From contig NC_061778.1 of the NCBI RefSeq assembly GCF_022458985.1, positions 3,179,501 to 3,243,500 of the forward strand: a stretch of 64,000 nucleotides of DNA. Reading direction: 5' to 3'. This stretch comes from Mugil cephalus. Taxonomy: Eukaryota > Chordata > Actinopteri > Mugiliformes > Mugilidae. Under the pieces are notes generated by a model. It saw only the letters and a program-made list of their open reading frames with translations, was not told where the DNA came from and made no database searches. The position numbers and the translations under genes are program-made. Positions 13,275 through 23,400 of this stretch are shown here, piece after piece (positions within the stretch are counted from its first letter, which is position 1; every line of letters begins with the position of its first letter).

Positions 13275-14440
13275 CAGAGATGTGCGATACCACTATATTT
13301 CCTGTCGATGCGATACCAAGGCTAATATCTCGATACCGGCATCGATACCTGTAGATGTCTTCTTATGTATATGAAGGTGATGTCTTTTACAATTAACATT
13401 TATAAATAATGTAATTATGAAAAATGTAAACAAGCTGCCAATTTTTAAACGTCTCTTTATTCAGAGCAATTAAAGACAATCAGAATCTGAATTATGTTAT
13501 TAATCCCAAGGGGAAATCGCTTACTTAGTACAAATGAACAAGTCAACTGTAAATCTGAGCAAATAACATTGAAAATAAAAACAGAAAGACTGAGATCTGA
13601 AAGTACCCATTTTACCCTATTTCCACTTGTACTAACGGATATATATCTTGCACTTGTCTTGCACAGGATAAAAAAGTAAAAGTTTATTTTATCTGATATC
13701 CTGGATTTGGCTGTGCTGCAACAACATGTCAAATGCATGAATAGAAATACACTTAAACTGGGCTGTAAAATAAATAAATAAATAAATAACATTTTCTTTC
13801 TGTCGAGCCGATACCAAGTAATACCAAGGCTAATATCTCAATACTAATATCGATTTCTGTAGAGGTTTACTTGTACATATAAAACTTATATAAATGCATG
13901 ATATAATTCACAGTTTCCATTAGCATTGTGTGATCTTGTGTATCATTAAAGTCTGTTTAAGTCTAAACATATAACCAAATATCAGACTGAAAGACAATGT
14001 GTGCACATCAACAAGTCCACTGAAAATAAATAATAAATAAAAATAAATAAATAAATAAAAATAAGAATAGTCTCCCTGACTTCTATATAATTATTTTTTG
14101 AGACCAGACAGACACAACTTGAACTTTGACAACAAAGGCCACATTCTACGCCCATTTATGTGTTTTTGTTAAAAAATAACTTGTCATGGTGATGTATTTT
14201 CACTATATAGCTGGATATTGCCTTCCTATCTAAATTTAAGTGTCTCAGGTGTCTTACAGGTCTCACTTTTTACTTTTTTAGGACTGATTACAAATTCTGT
14301 GTCATAAAAATATAAATATTTCTTGTATAAGCGGACATGGTACCGATATTTTGATGTAAAGATCGATTCTGGGAAAAAAAAACACGCGTGTAAGATCGTA
14401 GGTGGTTATCGACATTTCCGGATCGATGCGCGCATCCCTG
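13275..14440. mobile_element. hAT-like non-autonomous element with perfect 8-bp target duplication
   Basis: The 1,166-bp element has ends CAGAGATGTGCG and, read inverted, CAGGGATGCGCG: 10 of 12 positions match and both differences are transitions. It is flanked by identical CCCCCAAC copies at 13267-13274 and 14441-14448. The interior is AT-rich, has GATACCAAGGCTAATATCTC words repeated near 13313 and 13814, an (AAATA)n patch, and no transposase ORF. It sits upstream of the sertad3 coding exon. Confidence 0.85.
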
Positions 14441-14448
14441 CCCCCAAC

Positions 14449-14569
14449 CGTAATACGTTTGGCGTGAAACTCAAATCACGGGCGGGAGAGGAGCGAGTCG
14501 GCTGGTAGCAACGCAGCGTAGAGAGGTTTAAATCGACATAATGGTTTCCAAACGAGGATTAAGTTATAC
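14449..14569 (+). promoter_or_regulatory. Alternative candidate sertad3 first exon
   Basis: A short GC-rich stretch with a GGGCGGG box (14478-14484) precedes a GTGAGTG donor at 14570. It begins immediately after the hAT-like element that ends at 14440. Either this or the 12.5-12.66 kb candidate, or both, could supply the 5' leader. Confidence 0.3.
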
Positions 14570-15071
14570 GTGAGTGCCGCGAGTAAATTTTTTAGTTTGT
14601 CGTCTGTCGAAGAGGAGAAAGGATAACGGAGCCTTTTTAAAAAAGCTAAACTCACCGAAGTCAAGAGACGGGAAGTGATTCCAACAGGTCGGTTTGCTTT
14701 ACGGTGCCTTAACTGTTTAAATTTAAAGTTTACCATGTGACTCAGAGGGGTTAATAATATACTGCTATACTGTTTTTTAAAATTTCATCTCGTTAATGAA
14801 AGTATTTAACTGTGAATTGGTTAACTTTGTGCTTCTTCGGAGGCCCTCGCTCATGGAGGTTTTTTCTTTTTCCCTCCTACGCGATGATACAGCTCACATT
14901 TCAACCCCCATCACCACGGTTACCATGAGCCCCGTGTGTGACTAAGCCTGTCTGTAGCTAGTTAACCTTTTAATCAAAGCACGGCAGCAGTATTATTATA
15001 TTATATATGTGACGATATCATCTTGACACATATTTGAACATTATAACACACAAAAAAAGCAATGCGCTCAC

Positions 15072-15105
15072 TTGCCAGTTTATTAGGTACACCGGTGAAA
15101 TGTAA
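15072..15105 (+). repeat. Short fish interspersed-repeat fragment
   Basis: GCCAGTTTATTAGGTACACC is a frequently seen teleost repeat motif; only this end is recognisable. Confidence 0.4.
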
Positions 15106-15708
15106 ACCCTGAAAGTCCTGCACATAATAAATCTTAGCGTCACTACTGTTTATAATGTTAAACTTAGGTTGAAAGGTGGTAATTAAGATGCACGATAATT
15201 ATGGAGGTTGCAGCTTGTGATTTAAACACTTCAAACTTTATGTTGACCTAGATTTTGTGCAGGACTATTACACTGTAATGCATTTGCTGTCACATGTGTA
15301 CTTAATGAATTGGCAAATGAATTTAAATTGGCCATTTAAATACAAAAAAATTAACTTCTAATCGAAGTTAGACACTGGGACCTTATAGTTGTGGGTGTAT
15401 TATAACCAGAAGTTTACCGGTTTCATTTATTCTCTAAGATAAGAATAAAATCAAATCCTCAATGTACTTTTATGCTAAATGTACGTTTTCTTAACCCTCC
15501 TCTTGTCTTTCATGGATTAACGTCTCTAAATATGATATTTTTTGCTAATTTAATAGGGAGAACTGAGTGTGATTGACATATGTTGTTATTCTTGATATGT
15601 GTTAAATGGGTTTTTAAATGATTTAATTCTTCTGTAGTATGGTAGTTTTTAATCTCATGTTCCTTGTGTTTACTGAAGATGATTTTGGTGCAGCTTAAGT
15701 AACAGTCA

Positions 15709-15735
15709 CTTCCTTCCTTCCTTCCTTCCTTCCTT
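15709..15735 (+). repeat. (TTCC)n run acting as polypyrimidine tract of the sertad3 acceptor
   Basis: Six to seven TTCC units end 6 nt before the AG at 15740-15741, so a length-variable microsatellite forms the splice-acceptor pyrimidine tract. Confidence 0.75.
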
Positions 15736-15748
15736 TCTCAGTTGAAAG

Positions 15749-16843
15749 ATGATCCTGAAGGGCCAGAAGCGTAAGCTCCCCCCAGAGGACGTGGAGGTTT
15801 CAGACACGAGCAGTCCCTCCTGGGAGACCCAGCGTCAGTTCGTGTTCTCCGTGTCCTTGAGCAAGTACCAGCGTAGCCAGGAGCTGCCCGAGCCCAGCCT
15901 GAGGCGGTCCGTCCTCATCGCCAACACCCTTCGGCAGATCAGCCTGGAGCCCTGCGGAGCGCCCTCTGCAGACGAGGAGGCGTCGCGACCTCACCCCAGC
16001 GCTTCGTCCGGCCTCTACGCAAGCGAGCACGAGTATGTTTCCGCTGTGGACAAACACCACTCTGCAGTGATGGCGTACGACAGCCACTTAGCTCTTTACG
16101 GCTGCCCCATGGCTTCTGTAGACGACGTGTCAAACTGCGCCGCAAGTCGGTGTCCGTCGAGCTACCACTCGACCGACTCGAACATCCCCGAGAACGCGGA
16201 AGAGGAGGACTGGGAGTCGATGTCCACGGATCCCGATTTCTCTCTTTCCGCTGCCATTTCCTCCATTCTCACCGCACTAGACTCTACCATCGACGGGAGC
16301 CCTCAGGCGGCTCCGCGGACGCCTCTCAGGTCCTTGGAGAACCTGTCGGGGCCCTACGAGGGAGGTGTGGCGTGGGTGAAGCAGGGAGTCCGGGGTTATG
16401 GCAACAGCTGGGAGCACCACGAGGAGCACAGGGCGCGGGAGGGCAGCGTGGAGGCGATGAGGTCCAGCTACCTCAGCGACCTCACCGTGGAGGACCTGTT
16501 CCACGACATAGACACGTCCCTGCTGGAGAGGGACATGGGCGTCCTCGGGCTCAGGAGCAGTGGGGACGGATATCCAGCCGGGGAGGATATTCTCCGGTAC
16601 CTCCCGCCTTTCTCCCCCTCCTCCTCCTCCTCCTCCTCCTCCTCCCCCTCGCATAATTTAACCCTCTCTCACAACCCGAGCCTGAAGTGCCTGCCTTCCT
16701 TCTCCTCCTTCAGCCCCTTAACGTCCCCTTCGTCTTCGCCGTCTCTCTCTTTTCTTCCGCCGTCCGCCTCGTTCTCCGGTCAGAACCACGCGAGGGAAGG
16801 ATTCGACTTGGAGCATCTGATGGAGATCTTGGTGGAGTCCTGA
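15749..16843 (+). CDS. sertad3: SERTA domain-containing protein 3 (TRIP-Br/RBT1 family), single coding exon, 364 aa
   Basis: The coding exon follows a pyrimidine-rich acceptor ending in AG at 15741, so only 7 nt of leader precede the ATG in this exon, as in other SERTAD genes with an untranslated first exon. Family members are nuclear co-regulators that link E2F/DP and cyclin control to PHD/bromodomain proteins. Visible parts: a basic KGQKRK N-terminus (4-9); the SERTA domain at about 31-70 with SLSKYQRS and PSLRRSVLIANTLRQI; DPDFSLSAAISSILTALD mid-protein; YLSDLTVEDLFHDIDTS, the acidic conserved block; and a C-terminal FDLEHLMEILVES. These blocks match SERTAD3 better than SERTAD1, SERTAD2 or CDCA4. 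At 364 aa it is far longer than human SERTAD3 (196 aa); the extra length is Ser-rich linker, including a TCC-encoded Ser run near residue 290. Identity to the family is firm; assignment to paralogue 3 is by motif match. Confidence 0.9.
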   Translation: MILKGQKRKLPPEDVEVSDTSSPSWETQRQFVFSVSLSKYQRSQELPEPSLRRSVLIANTLRQISLEPCGAPSADEEASRPHPSASSGLYASEHEYVSAVDKHHSAVMAYDSHLALYGCPMASVDDVSNCAASRCPSSYHSTDSNIPENAEEEDWESMSTDPDFSLSAAISSILTALDSTIDGSPQAAPRTPLRSLENLSGPYEGGVAWVKQGVRGYGNSWEHHEEHRAREGSVEAMRSSYLSDLTVEDLFHDIDTSLLERDMGVLGLRSSGDGYPAGEDILRYLPPFSPSSSSSSSSSPSHNLTLSHNPSLKCLPSFSSFSPLTSPSSSPSLSFLPPSASFSGQNHAREGFDLEHLMEILVES

Positions 16844-17749
16844 TTGGACTTCGCCACAGCTCCAGAAATTAATTTAAAATGGGTAGAAACCCGAACACCA
16901 CTCGCTAGGACGGCGGACACGAACTGATAGCACGAAGCAGACAAAGACTGGAGAATGAAATGTATGTTATGGGATTAAGAAAGTAGTACAAATGCTCTTG
17001 AAATGTAAGATGGGGCAAAGAGGAGGAGGAGGAGGAGGAGCTGTAAAGTCTCTGGCAGCTTTTAGTGAAAAACACAGGGTTGATGTTTCCTGGTGAGTCA
17101 CAGTGAAACATGTGGGGGCTGTGAGTGAGTCAGTGGATCATGAACCAATGAGTAGCATTTTACTACAGGTTTCAGTTTGACTCAGCTAATTTGAACATTT
17201 CAAATGAGACGTATGTGATATGTTTATATAGCGTGTGATTTGGCCAGTGTTGGAGGGAGGAATGGTTGAAACACTAATATCGCTGGTCAGATCTTCTGTG
17301 AAGAAACCCAGTGGTTATCAGTGACTTATTACAGGAGCATGAGATCAGATGAAGTGGATTTAAAGCAAGAGACGAACTGAGCTGGAGACAGATTTTATAA
17401 GAGCGGCTGTGACGCCGCCGAACGTCTTTTAACAGATGCTTTTATTTAAAAGAGCCTTTACAGTACTTTGATTATCATCTGCAAAGCATCCTGCTTCGAG
17501 CCACATTGGCTGAAACCCTTTACGGTGCTGAACTCCCACCCATTTCTCACGAGGTTAAGTTCCTTGTTGTGTATCAGGCTTCACGTGTTTCGTCTGGTTT
17601 ACATTTGAGTTATTGCACTTTTGTCAATAATATGCATTTGTAAGTGTCGGTCCTGAGAGCATGTGCTTTATGTGTTCACTTGTATTTATTGAGCAGGATG
17701 TTATTTCGTGTCTTATTAAATGTGCTATTATTGTTTTTTTTTTTTTTTA

Positions 17750-17755
17750 AATAAA
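17750..17755 (+). terminator. Polyadenylation signal AATAAA, sertad3
   Basis: The hexamer follows a run of T residues about 900 nt after the stop codon. It is the first strong AATAAA in a 3' UTR-like stretch that has no other feature. Confidence 0.45.
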
Positions 17756-18219
17756 AACCTGTAGGGAACGTGTTCGCTGTAAGTTAGCCTGATGATAGAG
17801 CAGGAGTTGAACCCCACGCTGAAATGCATGATGGGAGAAAGAGGCGGAAGCTCATGATTCATCTGCCTGTTGGGTTTTTTGTTCATTTGTACCTGGTTTA
17901 TGGTTTAAGTTGCCGAATAGCCGCAGTCTATTTATAAATGCCACGTTTTGCTAACAGGATGAGCAACTTAAAGTCATACCATGTTGACAAATCACTAATG
18001 GTATATTAATATACCATCATAGCAGTTATTTTTCTTTTGTTACATTTATTTTCTTTATGAATACTTAATCAGTTTTGAAATGGAGGACAAAGTTCCCAGA
18101 CACAATGTATTTAGACATTTTTTTTTAAAAAAAGAACTGTACTGTACGTTTTTAATAAAATGAAAATTTGAAAAAGAAAAATGTGCTTTACTTTTATTTG
18201 TAAAAATTTGAAGCAGTAG

Positions 18220-18622
18220 ACATTAAGTTTTAGGTTTGTGATACAATTTACAAAACCTCATCAAATTTATAGTTTAAACTTGTTTATTTATGCTTATTAA
18301 CTTTTCTAGTTTACGACGTGCAAATTTAACAAATTCTATCAATAGTAACAGGCTTACAAATGTTTGCAATTCTGGTTTTGCTTTTTGCACGGCCATGTTC
18401 AGGGATTTAAATAAATACTTTTATAATTGTTGACTTTATTGGATTATATAATAATCCCTGTGTCCACATATGAGGACATTATTATTTATTTTTTTCACAA
18501 ACACTATTTCCTGCTCAAAGATGATGCTTAGCTTTTATACTAACTGGGTCCTACTAATTGTAAAAAAAAAACATAATAATTAAAAATGCATCGCAAACAA
18601 AAGCTCAGGTCTCAGGAGGTTA
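18220..18622 (+). repeat. Dispersed repeat copy B (partner at 5.1-5.5 kb)
   Basis: Co-linear with copy A over about 400 bp. The right end GGTCTCAGGAGG is better preserved and is the inverse of copy A's left end. It lies in the intergenic stretch after sertad3. Confidence 0.75.
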
Positions 18623-20048
18623 ATCAGCAAAAATAAAAAGAGAAAAACATTTGTTCAAAATATTTCAAATGTTTTTTTTTTGTTTTTTAAATGTGCTTTT
18701 TCCTTAAAATGACTTAAAACAGATTGGATTTGGAATTAAATGTGTAAACACGCTGATTATCAGCTTTAAAAGACATTTTCTTCTCCCCAGGTCGGTTGGA
18801 AAATGAAAATATTGTTGAAAATCTACTTTACAAACTGCTCTTTTGTGGCTTTAGTCCAATAATTTAATTCTGAATTTTAATTTATTGCACTGTTTTAGTG
18901 GCGTATCATGTCGTTTATGATGAGAAATACCTTAAAAGTAGAAGAGTTCACCAGACAGAACCTCAGAAACCTGCTAATGATGGTGAAGGTCCGTCAGTAT
19001 AATCCTACAGCCTGGATATTTCCATTCACCACACTGTGAAAACAAAAAGGAAATTAAATTCACAAACATATTTTAACACTTTCAGAAGTTCATGTAAAAT
19101 AAATAAAGACAAAACATCCCTCACCTTGAGAGAAGCTGTTCCAGAGCTTCAGTCTTCCCTCAGGTCGCACATCCCCGAACAAAACAATCTTCTCACAACA
19201 TCAGCCTGCATGTACGTGTTAGTCCTTTATTTATTTTAACTTTAAAAAAAGCTTCACAAATGACCACAGTGACGACTTGAAAGGCAACAGAACAAACACG
19301 AGGACGTGACACAAGGCAAAGCTTTCCTTTAATTTACGATTATCCATGTGAATACACGTTAAAGCATTGTTACTAAACGACAACATGCACAGAGAACACT
19401 TGTTTTATACAGTATCGGATATAGATCATCTTACTCACTCGACCACGGCTCCACTTCTCTCATTAAAGTGCATCTTTAAACATTTCGGCTTCCCGTTAAA
19501 ATGAATCATCAATCGTCACAATGAAACACTTTTTTATTTTTCGGTTTATTTCCTTTTCTCCAAACCCTTTTTTAACCCTGTTTCGTTACTGTTGTGAAGA
19601 CGCAGCAACGTTACTAATGTGTGGCGCTACGTGCAGACATACACTAGGGGGCAGCACCATAAAGCAGGACACCTCTTGTCCTGAGGTAAACAGAAGCTGG
19701 TCTGTGGTTCCTGGGCTCTTAATTGGCTGAGCCACACAAAAAGAAAAGCTAATTAAATAATAAACATATTCCAGTTAGTGGCTAAGTTATTAGAAATTCT
19801 CCACATTTGACCTTTACTTTATGAAAACAACTTAACATTTTAAGTGAAGGAGTAAACACGTGGATGGACCTGAAACATGAAACAGGAAGGGAAGGAGTTG
19901 AATAATGCACCAACATTAAAATAAAAACAATTACACAAAGTTAGTCCTGAACTAGCAACCCAAACCTGTGGCATTAAAAAAAAAAAAAAGACGAAAATAC
20001 ATGAAAGAAAAAAAATTGATCTGAAAATAACCAACCGTGTATCAAAAG

Positions 20049-20058
20049 TTTATTTATT
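20049..20058 (-). terminator. Candidate polyadenylation signals, kcnk6
   Basis: Two overlapping AATAAA hexamers on the minus strand lie about 400 nt downstream of the kcnk6 stop. Position and strand fit a 3' end, but the region is AT-rich and other hexamers exist. Confidence 0.4.
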
Positions 20059-20451
20059 CTTCATTTTTATTTTTGGCTCAAGCCCTTCTTTGTGTGATCC
20101 CGAGGCTGTAAACACACCACAGCTACACCAGTGTTGAGGAGGAAAAACAGAACACGTGTGCCCTCGAAGCCCAGGCGGGTTGCCACAGTCCAGTCCTTTC
20201 ATATGTGCAGACAAACTGTTTGTCTTCTCACGCAAAAGACTGAATCTTAAAACTCATCTCAATTCCTCATTGTGAACACGCTCTCCGGATGTGACGAGGA
20301 GGAGAATGGAAAAAAAAAAAAAAAAAAATTAAGACGAGGATTCAGATTCAGCCCAGCAGCGTTTTTTTTTTTTTTTTTAAATCACCGGTTCAAGGCGGAG
20401 GGATGGTCGGAGGTAGAGCTTCTTCCTCTTTTTTTCTCTTCCCCGTGCCGC

Positions 20452-23400
20452 TCAGCCTTTGTTGATGGAGTTGTAGGACGGCTGCGATCCCGGCTCCAGG
20501 GGCTTGCTGGCAGCCTTCTCCGCCACGTAAGGCGGCGGCGTCAGGCCTTCCTCCACGATGGGCTCCCTGTCCTCGTCCTGCTCGGACTCCTCGCAGCGCG
20601 GCAGCTGCAGGAAGGTGGTCAGGCCGTGCAGGTCGGCCATCTTGTGGAAGGAGCGCAGCAGCAGGTACATCATCATCAGGCCCACGAAGAGGTAGACTGG
20701 GGGAGAGGACAGAGAGAACTCGTTCACTCATTCAAACGGGACTTTTCTGGTGGATGTTATGAAGTGATGGAAAAACATTAGGTTTAGTGAACAGGTTGCA
20801 TTCATGCATCAATAAGGGCCTCGTTTCTGTGTGGAGAACCAGTCAGTCCAAGGAGAGTGCAGGAGGTGATGCCTCCTCAAAGATGTTACTCCCTTCATCC
20901 AGAGAAGAGATAACTTACTTGTTGCTAGGCAACATGACGTATACTGAAGATAACCCACCACTGTGTATAAATATCGTTATTTTTCTGTTCTGCCTTACAG
21001 CACATGGAGTGTTCTATAACTATAAGTGTTGTGTGAGATCCTGGAGTGAAAAAACTTCAAAATCTTTAGTTGATCAGACATTTTTGATATATTTTCCCCG
21101 TGCAAATTTAAATTTCTTTAAATACACGTCAACATGAATCCAACATATTTTAGTAAAAGGATAAATGGAAGCAGAAGACGTTATCTTTCAGTCAGCGCGC
21201 TGTTTCACGCAGAGAACTGAGAGCTGTCAATCTAAGCTTCCTGTACACAATAGGCCCCGCCCCTGTCACTGATGAGCCAATCAGCTTTGTTTCATTTTCT
21301 TTGTCTTTAAACTTCATATAAATATATAATTATAGTTTCTGTCTCAGGTGTTTATTTTTACAGAAGTTGGCCTACCCGCCCTACTGCTGCACATTTGAAA
21401 TAAAAAAAAATATCTGACTGTGTATTATTATTTGAATAGATCAATATTGAATGTGAAATGATAATAATAATGTATATTAATAAATGGGGGGGTCCCTGTT
21501 TAATCTCTCATAAATTTGGGGTTCGTTGGCCTGAAAAACATTCAAGACCCCTGAATTAAAACATGCATGATGAAGCGTTACAGTCCTTTAACCTAATGCA
21601 ACGATAGGAGCTGTTAATCTCCTTAGTAAACATGCATTTATTACGCATTTTGCATTTAACTGATATGAAACAATAAAACTAAAAACTGATGTCACATATA
21701 CTCTAAACTGCAGCCTTTCAAAGAGTCGTTCTGCACCAACGTAATACACTGTTATGTCTGTACAATGGACATTAGAGGCCTTAAAAAAATAAATAAATAA
21801 ATGAAAATAAGGGGCTGTGTATAAAAATGGGTGTAATTCCCAATGTGAACACCCTCGACTGCAGGATGTAAAGACGGTTCCACTGGAAACACTTTGTTTC
21901 AGCTGATAATCAACCGTGCATGATGCAGAAAGTGTGGCAAACTTTAAATTATTATTTTTAATTTGGATATGGACAACTATAGCCACAGTAAGTGTCATGT
22001 ACACTGATCATGCTCCTTGGACATGCACTAAAAGTTTACATAAAACTTAACTTTTTTATAAAAAATATAAGAAAAAAGAAAATGAACAAAAGAAAAGACA
22101 CGTAGGAAACATCTCCGAGCTCTGGTATACATCCCTACAAGTGCACTTAAGTCTCGCAAGCTCTCAAAAGTCTGAAATATACTAAAAAAACTCCTTTTCA
22201 CAGAAAGGAGGACAGAAGTGCCCTCCGGTTGCCAGCGAAGGTAAAAAAATGAATCTGCTCAGCGTCTGTTATTTCTGCTCTGATTCTTGAGTCAGCCTTA
22301 AAGAAAAGCCGTGTGGTTTTCTTCTGTCGCACATGTGCATTAAAGTGTCCCACATTACTGCAGCGTTCGGGAGTTTCTTGAAGTAAAACTAGGCCAGCTC
22401 TTCAAGAATAGCAGATTACACAGGCCTGAGCTCCACATCGGCAGCAGCACTGGGAGAAGTGTGCAGGAGGTGGTTCAGAGGAAAAAACGATGCGATTCAC
22501 ACATGTGCAGCTCTGGGCTCGTGTATGGACTCGAATCAGAGTGAATCTCTCCATCTGTAGAGGATCCTCGTGGCGACAAACAGCAGCTGAAGGACTTTGA
22601 CTGTTCAAACTCCAAATGTCTTTCAAAAATATTTGCTCAGCAACAACGTTAAAAAAAAAAAAAAAAAAAGGAAACAGCAGCAGTTCTGGTGTCTTACTTG
22701 AACTTTACATGATCAATAACGAGTTTGACGTCTTTGCATTGCACAATTTAAGATTATTTCAACTTTGGATATTGAATAAAAGTTGGAAAATAAGATCTGT
22801 CTCCTTTACGTTCACGGTGTTGCCTTTAATTTATTTGATTCTGCAAAAATAAACTCAATCAGAGTCTTCAGGAATAAAGGAAAATGTTTTTGGCGAACAC
22901 AGATTTCACTTGTCGGTTCAGGCTGCCATCAATAATGACACAATTACAGCAACATCTTTCTCTGAGTTGCCCCCGCAGTCCGTGATGTATAAATTCAACC
23001 CATTTTCTTCCACTGCCACAGCAGTGGATGCGTTGTCATTTACGAGAACTCATTTACATATAATCAATTTCATCTCGCAGCTCTTCAGCTGGAGAAACAA
23101 CAACAGCTTGAGGAGACGTCTCATCATCAGACCGAGGGAACAACAGGCCACAGTCTGCAGTCAGTCATTAATCCTCCTCAGAGGCTGCAGGGCCCGTTCG
23201 TTTGGGTTAATCTGCCTCGACCTGTGCTGTTCTTATACAACGCTGCTTTTGAAGCGGTGGTGGAAAAGGAGGACACTAAACAAACCGTTATCAATCACGG
23301 ATAAGCCTGACCACCCTCTCCACTGGATGATAGACAGACAACGAAGCTCCTTCTCCAAGAGACTCAAAGGTCCGTGTACATTTTGGTCACTGGATATTCG

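Larger units (their letters stand above)
16844..20451. other. sertad3 3' UTR and convergent intergenic region to kcnk6
   Basis: Holds the sertad3 3' UTR (to about 17.77 kb), repeat copy B and the kcnk6 3' UTR (20.05-20.45 kb). sertad3 and kcnk6 are convergent. No other gene is seen. Confidence 0.5.

Noticed and set aside
20272-20781. 169-codon plus-strand ORF
   Set aside because: Antisense of kcnk6 exon 3.
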